Source of the DNA: Gadus chalcogrammus
Taxonomy: Eukaryota > Chordata > Actinopteri > Gadiformes > Gadidae
NCBI RefSeq assembly: GCF_026213295.1
Contig: NC_079422.1
Location: 2,628,573-2,692,572 of the forward strand
Direction: 5' to 3'
DNA length: 64,000 bases
Shown here: piece by piece, positions 23,862 through 36,626 of the stretch
Layout: each line of letters starts with the position of its first letter
Position numbering within the stretch: position 1 is the stretch's first letter
The notes under the pieces: generated by a model
Told to the model about the DNA's origin: nothing
What the model saw: only the letters and a program-made list of their open reading frames with translations
Databases searched by the model: none
Translations under genes and position numbers: made by a program

Positions 23862-24399
23862 GCATTTCGCTGCAGATATTCCCTAAATTATTATTACTTT
23901 CAAAACGTTGGCCAAGGTGGAATATCCTTTTTATTTGGGCTGCTTCTAGGACATTTTGGGTGGATTTTGAACGGTATGTGGGCGGGACGTTTTTTGCAGG
24001 ACCTGGCAACCCTGCGCTGTTGCCCGGGGTGCTGAAATGCTCCGGAACAGATCTGGATCCACTATGGCCAAAAGACTTGTATGCCCCCCCCCCCCCCCCC
24101 CTTAAATAAATTCTATGGCAGAATAAAGAATAAATTCATGCATTATCATTCAACTTGAACATGTGTTTTTACAGTATAGCGTGGTGGAGGACTGACGTAT
24201 GTTGCCCAACCCGGAAGTGAGCGTCGCCCTGGTTTCCCTTGACAAAAAGCCAACGGGTTTTTCCTTTGGATTTTGGATTATTGCAGAAAAATTAGCATCT
24301 TTGAAGCACCTCCTCAAAAACTGAAAATAAATAAATAAATAAAAATATCTGTGCTCCAAAGAACGAAATGTAAACCAATGCATTCTGAATAATAATAAT

Positions 24400-24510
24400 A
24401 ATAATAATACATTTAATTTAGAGACGCCTTTCAAGACACCCAAGGTCACTTTACAGAGCATATAGTCATCATTCAAAACTATGTAAAACAGACTAGGAAT
24501 AGATTTTTCC
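24400..24510 (-). mobile_element. LINE 3' tail in left arm (internally deleted)
   Basis: On the minus strand the segment GATGACTATATGCTCTGTAA...AAATTAAATG ends in (ATT)n, the 3' tail of an L2/Rex1-type LINE. The right-arm counterpart (28,189-28,424) is about 130 bp longer, so this copy has lost its upstream part. Confidence 0.75.
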
Positions 24511-25499
24511 ATGCTACACAGAACGAAATGTAAACCCATGCAAATAAAGACTTCATGTTCATAATCATTTAAATATCATTAATCTCCTGAGTGTGTCGAG
24601 TGGTATTCTATTTTTTTCAACGGGGCTGCATCCAGTCACTTGACCGTCATGGTTGCTATGGTGGTTGCTATCGACCGCCCCCTCTAATCCTTACATGGTT
24701 CTAAAAAACACGCGGTAAAGGAGCTGCCGTCCATTGTGTTGTTTTTGTCGTAAACTAGGGTCAGATGGTTAAAAAATAGACAGATATTCCAAGGTATCCT
24801 TAAAAGGCAGCTTGGATGTTTTTATTTTGTGCAGTTTAGACTTCTTCCAAAACTATTTTTGAAAGCAAAACACCAAGCTCATTGATTTAACGAGGCAGGG
24901 TTATTTGAAACAATTTATTGAATAAATATTTATGAGAGGTCATTCCTTCTCCTGAGTTTGCTTCCTATTTATGTCTAGTGTACACCCCTTCTGTCAGCAA
25001 GCATCACCCCCCCCCCTCCCCATATGGATTTGGAGAATTGCTGCCACGTCCCGGTGGTGGAGGTATCATATAAATGAAAGAGGGCATTCAATTATACTAC
25101 AATGATCAATTAGGAGGCCGAAGCCCTAAAGGAAGTGATGCAATAGGTGACTGAGTCGACAACATTTAAGTAAGCCTTGGGGTCTCTTGTATATCAAAGG
25201 GGGTCTCAAAGGACGCATATACGCTTCAACCTGTGGCTTACAGGAAATTACTCAGCAAGTGCTCCATCTTGTTGCACCCACCCAGCGGCTCGCTTGCAAG
25301 ATTTTGGCCTGAAGTTCTTCCCAGACCTACACCGTAGCCATCCAACCTGCATATCGGAGAATCAGGCCTCTCTTTAATAATGACAAAAAGTTATGAGAGG
25401 AATACACATAAACTTTTGTTGTCTCATAAGCGGCGTGGTGTCGGCTGCTTTTGACCTTTTGACCCCAGACTTCTGAGGGAATAGCTGAATCAATTCATT

Positions 25500-26015
25500 A
25501 GTCAATCAGAAGTATGTAAATATCTTCCCGGTGTCGTAAGGGGGCGAACAAGGTGTCCTTCAACATCTACGCTTCCAGGCGATTGCAATGGTGCCACACA
25601 TGAGCATATTCGAACATGTTTAATGGTAGTAATTAGCTGTCGAAATTGGAGGCCTTAATCAATAATGAGCAGCTATTGATTTACTTTCCGATAGAAATTT
25701 GTGACAAATTACATATTATTTAGCATCTACACGTTGAGCTGAGTCCAATGACACCAAGCATGACACTCTAGCAAATGTATTTTACATGGTACATATGGTC
25801 TAGGACATGATCTCGGTGTGGCAAGAGGGCAAGCTTGATCTCATTGGACTAAGCTTAACGTGTAGATGCTAAATAACATGTAATTTGTCAAGAATCTCCA
25901 TCGGGAAGCAAATCTATAGCTGGTCATTATTGATAAAGGCCCCCAAAATCGACAGCTAATTACTACCCTGAAACATATTCAAATATGATCATGTGTGACA
26001 CTGTTGCAATCGCCA
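25500..26015. repeat. Self-palindromic block within the left arm
   Basis: Segments such as TTTAGCATCTACACGTTGAG (about 25,720) are answered in reverse by CGTGTAGATGCTAAA (about 25,858). TCGAAATTGGAGGCCTTAAT pairs loosely with TAAAGGCCCCCAAAATCGA, and outer ends AGGCGATTGCAATGGTG / CACTGTTGCAATCGCC also pair. The centre is near 25,810. The arms are imperfect. The related foldback copy at 60.8-64 kb lacks this block. Confidence 0.75.
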
Positions 26016-26640
26016 CAAATGTACACATCCATCCCACAAAAAATGGGGACTAGAAACTAACCTCTGTCTTATGTACATTTACTGTACTGTTGGAGGTCAC
26101 GCCCCTTTTCCGGCCTTTTCGAGATAGCTAGGGATACTGAAATGTTTACACACATTTCCCGGGGCCCAGAGAACGACATATCCGAGATTTGGAATTGTAG
26201 CCCTTAGAGAAAAAAAGTTTTCCCAAATGGACTGTCATTTGGACAAAGCCCCTCAGAAGTGTTGCCTGCAAGACCTAATGGTCCAGAATGTGGTGGAAAA
26301 ACAGTTTTTGAGATAGGAAGGTCGTACCGCCCTGAAATTTGAATACCTTATTCTAGGGCCTAACTGGGACCCCCGCACCGAAACTTGGCCCGGTCGGACC
26401 CGGAGGGCCCTTCCTGCCCGAAACTTGGCCCAGTCGGAACCCGAGTGCAGGAAGGGGGGGCCTGGACTTTCATAATCTTCGCTCAGTGAATGTGAAGGAT
26501 GTTTGGTCGGATAGTTATGACGAAGAATCATAATGTGAATCGGAATATTCTATAAATGTCTTGATATCATCTTTCGTCTCAACACTTCTGCTGCAGCCGC
26601 CTAAAGTCTCACTCCGAGAACCTTAAAATATGAATCAATC
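26016..26640. repeat. Central unpaired region of the giant foldback
   Basis: The first part (26,016-26,460) matches 63,330-63,720 near the end of the window, which there forms a palindrome arm. In this copy the mirror is missing and a 170-bp segment of other sequence (AGTGAATGTGAAGGATGTTT at about 26,486, shared with 31,448) takes its place. GC-rich words CTTGGCCCGGTCGGACCC and GCCCTTCCTGCCC lie at 26,380-26,460. Confidence 0.65.
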
Positions 26641-28188
26641 CATTAGAAGTATGAAAATATCTTCCCGGAGGCGTAAGGGGGAAAACAAGGTGTCCTTTGA
26701 CATCTACGTTTCGAGGCGATTGCAACAGTGTCACACATGATCATATTTGAATATGTTTCCTGCTATAGATTTGCTTCCCGATGGAGATTCTTGACAAATT
26801 ACATGTTATTTAGCATCTACACGTTAAGTTGAGTCCAATGAGATCAAGCTTGCCCTCTTGCCACACCGAGATCATGTCCTAGACCATATGTACCATGTAA
26901 AATACATTTGCTAGAGTGTCATGCTTGGTGTCATTGGACTCAGCTCAACGTGTAGATGCTAAATAATATGTCATTTGTCACAAATTTCTATCGGAAAGTA
27001 AATCAATAGCTGCTCATTATTGATTAAGGTCTCCAATTTCGACAGCTAATTACTACCATTAAACATGTTCAAATATGCTCATGTGTGGCACCATTGCAAT
27101 CGCCTGGAAGCGTAGATGTTGAAGGACACCTTGTTCGCCCTCTTACGACACCGGGAAGATATTTACATACTTCTGATTGACTAATGAATTGATTCAGCTA
27201 TTCCCTCAGAAGTCTGGGGTCAAAAGGTCAAAAGCAGCCGACACCACGCCGCTTATGAGACAACAAAAGTTTATGTGTATTCCTCTCATAACTTTTTGTC
27301 ATTATTAAAGAGAGGCCTGATTCTCCGATATGCAGGTTGGATGGCTACGGTGTAGGTCTGGGAAGAACTTCAGGCCAAAATCTTGCAAGCGAGCCGCTGG
27401 GTGGGTGCAACAAGATGGAGCACTTGCTGAGTCATTTCCTGTAAGCCACAGGTTGAAGCGTATATGCGTCCTTTGAGACCCCCTTTGATATATAAGAGAC
27501 CCCAAGGCTTACTTAAATGTTGTCGACTCAGTCACCTATTGCATCACTTCCTTTAGGGCTTCGGCCTCCTAATTGATCATTGTAGTATAATTGAATGCCC
27601 TCTTTCATATATATGATACCTCCACCACCGGGACGTGGCAGCAATTCTCCAAATCCATATGGGGAGGGGGGGGGGTGATGCTTGCTGACAGAAGGGGTGT
27701 ACACTAGACATAAATAGGAAGCAAACTCAGGAGAAGGAATGACCTCTCATAAATATTTATTCAATAAATTGTTTCAAATAACCCTGCCTCGTTAAATCAA
27801 TGAGCTTGGTGTTTTAATTTCAAAAATAGTTTTAGAAGTCTAAACTGCACAAAATAAAAACATCCAAGCTGCCCTTTAAGGATACCTTGGAATATCTGTC
27901 TATTTTTTAACCATCTGACCCTAGTTTACGACAAAAACAACACAATGGACGGCAGCTCCTTTACCGCGTGGTTTTTAGAACCATGTAAGGATTAGAGGGG
28001 GCGGTCGATAGCAACCACCATAGCAACCATGACGGTCAAGTGACTGGATGCAGCCCCGTTGAAAAAAATAGAATACCACTCGACACACTCAGGAGATTAA
28101 TGATATTTAAATGATTATGAACATGAAGTCTTTATTTGCATGGGTTTACATTTCGTTCTGTGTAGCATGGAAAAATCTGAGAAACACT

Positions 28189-28424
28189 CCCATTCATCAC
28201 CCAAGTGGGTGCTTCTCATTGGTGGTGGTTAGTGAGGTCCCCCCTTCACTGTAGGAGTCTTTGAGTGTTATTAATTATTATTATTCTTCATGATTAACCT
28301 CTGTTTTTCTTTTATTCCTAGTCTGTTTTACATAGTTTTGAATGATGACTATATGCTCTGTAAAGTGACCTTGGGTGTCTTGAAAGGCGCCTCTAAATTA
28401 AATGTATTATTATTATTATTCAGA
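28189..28424 (+). mobile_element. 5'-truncated LINE 3' end in right arm
   Basis: It reads TCATGATTAACCTCTGTTTT, then TAGTCTGTTTTACATAGTTT, then GATGACTATATGCTCTGTAA, and ends in (ATT)n. It shares the first two words with the LINE 3' end at 47,029-47,314. The related foldback copy at about 62,093 has the empty site (GAATGCATTC / GAATGGGAGTG joined), so this is an insertion. Confidence 0.8.
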
Positions 28425-29308
28425 ATGCATTGGTTTACATTTCGTTCTTTGGAGCACAGATTTTTTTATTTATTTTTTTATTTTCAGTTTTTGAGGAGGT
28501 GCTTCAAAGATGCTAATTTTTCCAATATCATCCGACTGCAGACACAAATGGGCGTTCCCGTGTCGTGGGCGTTCCCGTTCACTCAGACTAAAACGCCCCC
28601 CCCTGCGTTCTCGTGTGTTGGGCGTTCTCATTTACGCAGGCTGGAACGCCCCGTTCTTCTTCGTCGATCTAGTAGTATGGGCAGCATAAAACTGACGTTA
28701 GCGCCCCCTTCTTCTTCGATCTCGTAATACGGGTACGTTAGCCAGCTAGGCCTACAGAATGTTAGCTTACTTTTATGTGTCGAATCTCGGCCCAAACTTT
28801 GCATCAAACTTGATGCAACCCGATCATTACAGGGAGGGAGGCTCCATGATCTCATGTTCATTATCTTCTGGGTTAGTATAGGTAGTGTATTAGGTATAAG
28901 TGAGATGTTTGGTATAGTTTAAGAATATGCCCAAATTAAATAATTAATAGATTAAAATAACACTTGGGACATTATGCAGTTCAAATCCAGTTACCAGACA
29001 CTATGAAGGCTCAAACAGTAGGCCATTTGACTCCAAGTGTTCACTTACTTTTCCCACTGAATGTTTTCAATAAAGACAAAATACAGTAATTGCTCTGTAA
29101 CAATTAACCTTACAACATACATCGTAGGCACAAATGTATGTTACATACATCGTATAGCATTTGTCACAAAAACAAAAAAGAAAGGAGTAATAAAATACCA
29201 GCATTTCTGGGCAGATACATTTACTACAGTAGTATGTACATTTACAAATGAAAGGGATTGCAAAAAAAGACGTCCCAAATAAAACGAAAAAGGAGTAATA
29301 AAAGAACA

Positions 29309-30034
29309 TTATGCTAGGCAGACATCTTTTATGACAAACCTGGCATATACAACGTGCCTCAGTACCAGGGGTGCGCTAGGCCAATTCTTCTTTTTTGAGA
29401 AGCCTTTGAGGCGTAGCGCAAGGCCACTGACACAGCCTGCATTGTTGTACATCTTTCTAACCGTTATGTATATGAGATTGTCTTTATTAAGCTTAATGTC
29501 CCCTGCCAAACTGTCATTTATATATATGGAATGATGGAGAGGCTTGATAAGTTCTCGGAATGTGTTTGAAACCCTGTTGAACACGCCAAGCATCGCCATG
29601 TCCAGTCTCAGCGTCTCTTGTACAATTTGCTGAAGGACTTCGGGTGGTAAGAATGGCCTGTCCTCTGTTGTGCCAGATTGGAGCGTGTAGCTGAGATGGG
29701 GAGATGGAGAGGGTGAGCTTGGTGTGCCAGCTAGTCCTGCAGGGCTAGAGAGAGCGAGAGAGCCAAAAAAGAGTGAAGGAGAGCGAGAGAGAGGGAGAGA
29801 AACAGGGATTATGATCAACCTTCAATCACACAAGCCCAGACCAACACTACCCACACCATTAAACAAAAAGGCAATCACTGATCGATCAAAAGTCTGAGAA
29901 AGAGCAAGAGAGAATATACGTAAATAGAAAAGTATGGACATAGTATGTAATACCTTTCACTGCTTAGTGATTGGAAGGTGTGACTGAGATGGGGAGATGG
30001 AGAGGGTGAGAAGGAGCCAGCTAGTTCTGCAGGG
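29309..30034 (-). CDS. Gene B of element E, mirror copy
   Basis: Mirror of gene B in copy 2, with the duplicated exon at about 30,034-29,954 and the main exon 29,744-29,309. It differs from the other copy at two residues (Glu for Gln before DRPF, and Ala for Val in SGL-x-LRLKG). Unknown function. Confidence 0.4.
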
Positions 30035-30280
30035 CTAGCCTAGAGACGGAGAGACAAGTGTATTGGCTACGATCTTCGTGAGCACCAGAAATAAGTAAAT
30101 AGCAACATGGACACAGTATATAAACCTTTCAAGCATAAAGGTCTCCAACAGCTGTCAAACCACCACCTCCTGATAGAGAGCATGTCCCCCTGAAAAGTAA
30201 AATTATGCTTTAAATGACTTCATAGCCCAATACAAATCCATGTTACAGTACTGTTTAGCAGTGTACTATGGCAGTGTAAA

Positions 30281-31001
30281 TTATTGTGAAGATGTAGCCA
30301 TCTCCTCCCGTAAGTGCAGTACCTGAAGACAAAGTAATGTGTATGACCTATGATGCATGTTAATTGTAGCCTCCAGTAAGGATGACTAAATTATTAAAAG
30401 CCTTATATTTCATGCTACACATCTGATTGAGATTAGAAAGAACTCACCTCACTGAAATCATATTGCTTTTGAGGGTAGAATACATTGCGTACTGAAATGA
30501 ACATGCAAATGAGTTAGTTGTTTTGCAAACTAGTCATAATTTCTGAAAATAATGCATCTCACCATCAGCATAAACACCCCACAGCTGTTGCTCTGATACT
30601 GGTGAGGTGCGTCCTGTGGTGGTAAAAGGGGAATGTGATTTGTCAATGATTCTTATTAGTATATAATGCCTATAAACTATAAAGTGATATCCACCCTCAT
30701 TTTGTAACTACATACAAAAAGTGCACAATGCACTTTCAACAAGCATTTAGCAGCAACCAGGGCCCATGAGCGTCACATAGGAACACTTCATTAAATCATA
30801 ATAAACAATCTAGAGGCCTGCCTGTCTACCAGTGAATGCTACTCTACGAGATGCAATGAATCGTGCGCCAGCCACACGTTTTACCTCGTCAGCCAAGTAA
30901 AGTCCCTTCCATGGTCCATTGGACAAAGCATGTGCCAGGGTACTGAAAAGGTTTGGAAGACGTGTAAGTTGCAATTCATATGCATCATCATCAACACGCA
31001 T
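30281..31001 (-). CDS. Gene A of element E, mirror copy
   Basis: Exact mirror of the four-exon model in copy 2 (exons about 31,001-30,830, 30,613-30,563, 30,491-30,448 and 30,322-30,281). The first-exon peptide is identical between copies. Unknown function. Confidence 0.4.
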
Positions 31002-33782
31002 TCAGTACACACTACGCTTCGATTTCACCCAAGGGTGAATTAAAAGTACATGTTTTCCTAAACGTTGGTCATCAACGAGGTAATAAAGTAGTAACTGAGG
31101 GCACATCTGTCATCTGTTTTTCAGAGTGCTAACGATCTTTATTCATTCGTTGCGCCGCGGCGACTTTCCGTCTCGTAAACGGTCGTTGCCATTTGAAACG
31201 GTCGATGCCATTTCCGAACATTTCCGATTGCGTCCGCTCTCCGATCTTGAATTGATTAGCCGCGTTGCCCAATCAGCGTTGAGCTTGACCCGACGTCACT
31301 GGCAGAGAGTAGTGAGCTTGGACAGAAGCATACGGCCGACATCTTTCTTTATTCTGTGTGGAAATAGTAACATAGTTACGCCATTAAATGCTTTTATGGA
31401 AACATTTTAACGAGAAATGTGCATTTTACTTTCATAATGTTCGCTCGGTGAATGTGAAGGATGTTTGGTTTGATAGTTATGACGAAGAGGGAACGCTCCG
31501 TTCACTTGCATGGACAGAGTCTCTGGTTGCTAAGCAACCTCAACGTCTTGGCGGACTATATATCTGCTGATCAACACTACGAATGCTGGAAACACACCAG
31601 ACACACCATGTGAAGTTATTTAACCCGATTATTGTTATTTATATCCGAGCATATCAGTCTTTATCATGGGTGTCTTTACGGGGACAGTTGCTGTTGGCAT
31701 CTTACATTCAAAGGCCAACTGTGAATAATGTACTTAAGGTAATCATCCTTAAATTGTATTGATGAATAGCTGACAGATGTAAGTTTATTTTATTCAAATA
31801 TCATCCCTTACATTCAAATTGTTGCTAAGCAAAAGAGCCATTATAGCAAAAAGTGTTGCAACTGTCCCAGGTCTCCTCTATTCAATCAATCATTATGTAT
31901 GACTGGCATAGATAGTTTCATAATTACTCACGGCAACTGAGCGGAAAAAAACATTCCACCCTGTGCTGTTTTTAACTGACTCCAAGAGCGGACGCAATCG
32001 GACATGGTCGGAAATGGCATCGACCGTTTCACGAAGCATTCGGAATTCAAGATCGGAGAGCGGACGCAATCGGAAATGTTCGGAAATGGCATCGACCGTT
32101 TCAAATGGCAACGACCGTTTACGAGACGGAAAGTCGCTGCGCCGCGACCGAACTGACAGAATTCTTTGATATGCCATGCATGTAAACATACTAGTTAGTT
32201 TAGACGTACTAGTACGTTTACATGCACAGTTTAATCCGATGCGTGTGTCACCACAACGAAGCAGAGTGGCCGCGATTTCATGCCTCTTACCATGCCAGCT
32301 GACACCTTAACATCCAACTTAACAATGTACTTTGGTAATGTTAACCTCACAGTAAAATAATCGGCAAAGCCTTCGCTGCAAACTTTACCCTCTACCTACA
32401 AACCGTCTTAAACGTTGCTGATTTCTGAATAGTATATTCAACGTTTATGGACGAGATAGCATAGCATTCGCTGCCACCGAACCATGCTTGTCACGAGTAT
32501 TTATATCCGATTCGAATTCGGATACAACGATACCACAGCTTATCAGTGATTTAAATGAGAATACTTCACAGCCAATGTTGTCAATTAAACAATATCATAC
32601 TTACTGACATAATCTCTGATCATAACCCTTTCGTTTTTCTGGAAAGTTACTACGAGGTAAAACCGCCAAAAAAGGAAGGGTAGCATACCCAGCATGCCTT
32701 GCGAAACTCACTCACCTCTTCTTGAGTGATCGATGAAACGCTACAGGAACGCCTGATGGGCGTTTTTGTGTCATGACGGGAACGCCCGATGGGCGTTTTT
32801 GTGTCATGACGGGAACGCCCAAGCCTGCAGCTGGACCCTTCTCAATTTTTCTGCAATAATCCAAAGGAAAAACCCGTTGGCTTTTTGTCAAGGGAAACCA
32901 GGGCGACGCTCAGTTCCGGGTTGGGCAACATACGTCAGTCCTCCACCACGCTATACTGTAAAAACACATGTTCAAGTTGAATGATAATGCATGAATTTAT
33001 TCTTTATTCTGCCATAGAATTTATTTAAGGGGGGGGGGGGGCATACAAGTCTTTTGGCCATAGTGGATCCAGATCTGTTCCGGAGCATTTGAGAAGGGTC
33101 CAGCTGCAGGCTTGGGCGTTCCCGTCATGACACAAAAACGCCCATCGGGCGTTCCCGTCATGACACAAAAACGCCCATCAGGCGTTCCTGTAGCGTTTCA
33201 TCGATCACTCAAGAAGAGGTGAGTGAGTTTCGCAAGGCATGCTGGGTATGCTACCCTTCCTTTTTTGGCGGTTTTACCTCGTAGTAACTTTCCAGAAAAA
33301 CGAAAGGGTTATGATCAGAGATTATGTCAGTAAGTATGATATTGTTTAATTGACAACATTGGCTGTGAAGTATTCTCATTTAAATCACTGATAAGCTGTG
33401 GTATCGTTGTATCCGAATTCGAATCGGATATAAATACTCGTGACAAGCATGGTTCGGTGGCAGCGAATGCTATGCTATCTCGTCCATAAACGTTGAATAT
33501 ACTATTCAGAAATCAGCAACGTTTAAGACGGTTTGTAGGTAGAGGGTAAAGTTTGCAGCGAAGGCTTTGCCGATTATTTTACTGTGAGGTTAACATTACC
33601 AAAGTACATTGTTAAGTTGGATGTTAAGGTGTCAGCTGGCATGGTAAGAGGCATGAAATCGCGGCCACTCTGCTTCGTTGTGGTGACACACGCATCGGAT
33701 TAAACTGTGCATGTAAACGTACTAGTACGTCTAAACTAACTAGTATGTTTACATGCATGGCATATCAAAGAATTCTGTCAGT

Positions 33783-34785
33783 TCGGTCGCGGCGCAGCGA
33801 CTTTCCGTCTCGTAAACGGTCGTTGCCATTTGAAACGGTCGATGCCATTTCCGAACATTTCCGATTGCGTCCGCTCTCCGATCTTGAATTCCGAATGCTT
33901 CGTGAAACGGTCGATGCCATTTCCGACCATGTCCGATTGCGTCCGCTCTTGGAGTCAGTTAAAAACAGCACAGGGTGGAATGTTTTTTTCCGCTCAGTTG
34001 CCGTGAGTAATTATGAAACTATCTATGCCAGTCATACATAATGATTGATTGAATAGAGGAGACCTGGGACAGTTGCAACACTTTTTGCTATAATGGCTCT
34101 TTTGCTTAGCAACAATTTGAATGTAAGGGATGATATTTGAATAAAATAAACTTACATCTGTCAGCTATTCATCAATACAATTTAAGGATGATTACCTTAA
34201 GTACATTATTCACAGTTGGCCTTTGAATGTAAGATGCCAACAGCAACTGTCCCCGTAAAGACACCCATGATAAAGACTGATATGCTCGGATATAAATAAC
34301 AATAATCGGGTTAAATAACTTCACATGGTGTGTCTGGTGTGTTTCCAGCATTCGTAGTGTTGATCAGCAGATATATAGTCCGCCAAGACGTTGAGGTTGC
34401 TTAGCAACCAGAGACTCTGTCCATGCAAGTGAACGGAGCGTTCCCTCTTCGTCATAACTATCAAACCAAACATCCTTCACATTCACCGAGCGAACATTAT
34501 GAAAGTAAAATGCACATTTCTCGTTAAAAATGTTTCCATAAAAGCATTTAATGGCGTAACTATGTTACTATTTCCACACAGAATAAAGAAAGATGTCGGC
34601 CGTATGCTTCTGTCCAAGCTCACTACTCTCTGCCAGTGACGTCGGGTCAAGCTCAACGCTGATTGGGCAACGCGGCTAATCAATTCAAGATCGGAGAGCG
34701 GACGCAATCGGAAATGTTCGGAAATGGCATCGACCGTTTCAAATGGCAACGACCGTTTACGAGACGGAAAGTCGCCGCGGCGCAA
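33783..34785. repeat. Inverted-repeat module inside element E (copy 2)
   Basis: GCGACTTTCCGTCTCGTAAA at the left is repeated in reverse at about 34,765, with arms near 100 bp containing GATGCCATTTCCGAACATTT. On the left the GAAACGGTCGATGCCATTTC block is also tandemly repeated (33,832 and 33,904). This may be a smaller element nested in E. The mirror lies at about 31,150-32,152. A 375-bp interior part recurs at 62,575-62,938. Confidence 0.65.
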
Positions 34786-34933
34786 CGAATGAATAAAGAT
34801 CGTTAGCACTCTGAAAAACAGATGACAGATGTGCCCTCAGTTACTACTTTATTACCTCGTTGATGACCAACGTTTAGGAAAACATGTACTTTTAATTCAC
34901 CCTTGGGTGAAATCGAAGCGTAGTGTGTACTGA

Positions 34934-35654
34934 ATGCGTGTTGATGATGATGCATATGAATTGCAACTTACACGTCTTCCAAACCTTTTCAGTACCCTGG
35001 CACATGCTTTGTCCAATGGACCATGGAAGGGACTTTACTTGGCTGACGAGGTAAAACGTGTGGCTGGCGCACGATTCATTGCATCTCGTAGAGTAGCATT
35101 CACTGGTAGACAGGCAGGCCTCTAGATTGTTTATTATGATTTAATGAAGTGTTCCTATGTGACGCTCATGGGCCCTGGTTGCTGCTAAATGCTTGTTGAA
35201 AGTGCATTGTGCACTTTTTGTATGTAGTTACAAAATGAGGGTGGATATCACTTTATAGTTTATAGGCATTATATACTAATAAGAATCATTGACAAATCAC
35301 ATTCCCCTTTTACCACCACAGGACGCACCTCACCAGTATCAGAGCAACAGCTGTGGGGTGTTTATGCTGATGGTGAGATGCATTATTTTCAGAAATTATG
35401 ACTAGTTTGCAAAACAACTAACTCATTTGCATGTTCATTTCAGTACGCAATGTATTCTACCCTCAAAAGCAATATGATTTCAGTGAGGTGAGTTCTTTCT
35501 AATCTCAATCAGATGTGTAGCATGAAATATAAGGCTTTTAATAATTTAGTCATCCTTACTGGAGGCTACAATTAACATGCATCATAGGTCATACACATTA
35601 CTTTGTCTTCAGGTACTGCACTTACGGGAGGAGATGGCTACATCTTCACAATAA
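34934..35654 (+). CDS. Gene A of element E: unknown protein, four-exon model
   Basis: Exons 34,934-35,105, 35,322-35,372, 35,444-35,487 and 35,613-35,654 have GT donors and AG acceptors and join in register (phases 1, 1, 0) to a stop. The model gives 102 residues: MRVDDDAYELQLTRLPNLFS, WKGLYLADEVKRVAGARFIA, then GRTSPVSEQQLWGVYAD, VRNVFYPQKQYDFSE and VLHLREEMATSSQ. The first exon may begin further upstream; an acceptor-like CTTTTCAG lies inside it. I recognise no family. Good phase agreement makes a real or recently real gene plausible. Confidence 0.45.
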
Positions 35655-35900
35655 TTTACACTGCCATAGTACACTGCTAAACAGTACTGTAACATGGATT
35701 TGTATTGGGCTATGAAGTCATTTAAAGCATAATTTTACTTTTCAGGGGGACATGCTCTCTATCAGGAGGTGGTGGTTTGACAGCTGTTGGAGACCTTTAT
35801 GCTTGAAAGGTTTATATACTGTGTCCATGTTGCTATTTACTTATTTCTGGTGCTCACGAAGATCGTAGCCAATACACTTGTCTCTCCGTCTCTAGGCTAG

Positions 35901-36626
35901 CCCTGCAGAACTAGCTGGCTCCTTCTCACCCTCTCCATCTCCCCATCTCAGTCACACCTTCCAATCACTAAGCAGTGAAAGGTATTACATACTATGTCCA
36001 TACTTTTCTATTTACGTATATTCTCTCTTGCTCTTTCTCAGACTTTTGATCGATCAGTGATTGCCTTTTTGTTTAATGGTGTGGGTAGTGTTGGTCTGGG
36101 CTTGTGTGATTGAAGGTTGATCATAATCCCTGTTTCTCTCCCTCTCTCTCGCTCTCCTTCACTCTTTTTTGGCTCTCTCGCTCTCTCTAGCCCTGCAGGA
36201 CTAGCTGGCACACCAAGCTCACCCTCTCCATCTCCCCATCTCAGCTACACGCTCCAATCTGGCACAACACAGGACAGGCCATTCTTACCACCCGAAGTCC
36301 TTCAGCAAATTGTACAAGAGACGCTGAGACTGGACATGGCGATGCTTGGCGTGTTCAACAGGGTTTCAAACACATTCCGAGAACTTATCAAGCCTCTCCA
36401 TCATTCCATATATATAAATGACAGTTTGGCAGGGGACATTAAGCTTAATAAAGACAATCTCATATACATAACGGTTAGAAAGATGTACAACAATGCAGGC
36501 TGTGTCAGTGGCCTTGTGCTACGCCTCAAAGGCTTCTCAAAAAAGAAGAATTGGCCTAGCGCACCCCTGGTACTGAGGCACGTTGTATATGCCAGGTTTG
36601 TCATAAAAGATGTCTGCCTAGCATAA
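35901..36626 (+). CDS. Gene B of element E: unknown protein with duplicated exon
   Basis: Exon 35,901-35,981 (81 nt, donor G|GTATTA) and exon 36,191-36,626 begin with near-identical sequence (CCCTGCAG.ACTAGCTGGC) and join in frame, giving SPAELAGSFS... then SPAGLAGTPSSPSPSPHLSY. The second exon continues PFLPPEVLQQIVQETLRLDM, FNRVSNTFRELIKPLHHSIY and ends WPSAPLVLRHVVYARFVI...DVCLA. The C-terminal 110 residues look like a folded domain that I do not recognise. The upstream exon is not resolved. The duplicated exon is about 290 bp from its sister. Confidence 0.45.

Larger units (their letters stand above)
22618..26015 (+). repeat. Left arm of the giant foldback
   Basis: The outer 160 bp hold a run of small palindromes: GTGACACTGTCAC, CGTGATCAGGATCACG and GTCGTG...CACGAC inside GGAAGT...ACTTCC. 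Further in are the GC-rich GGGTCGGG block (about 23,310-23,400), (AC)n, a poly-C run at about 24,087 and a shortened LINE tail. Frames within it are not convincing genes. Confidence 0.8.
28523..32843 (-). mobile_element. Unrecognised 4.3-kb transposon 'E', copy 1
   Basis: The unit runs CAATATCATCCGACTGCAG to AGCTGGACCCTTCTC and is flanked by an 8-bp duplication AATTTTTC (28,515-28,522 and 32,844-32,851). The uninterrupted target can be read at about 24,284 on the other arm. Both ends carry GGGCGTTCCCGT-type subterminal repeats placed as imperfect inverted repeats. It is a near-perfect mirror of 33,091-37,412. An 8-bp duplication fits hAT, P or Zisupton-like elements, but no transposase is recognised, so superfamily is open. 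Confidence 0.85.
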
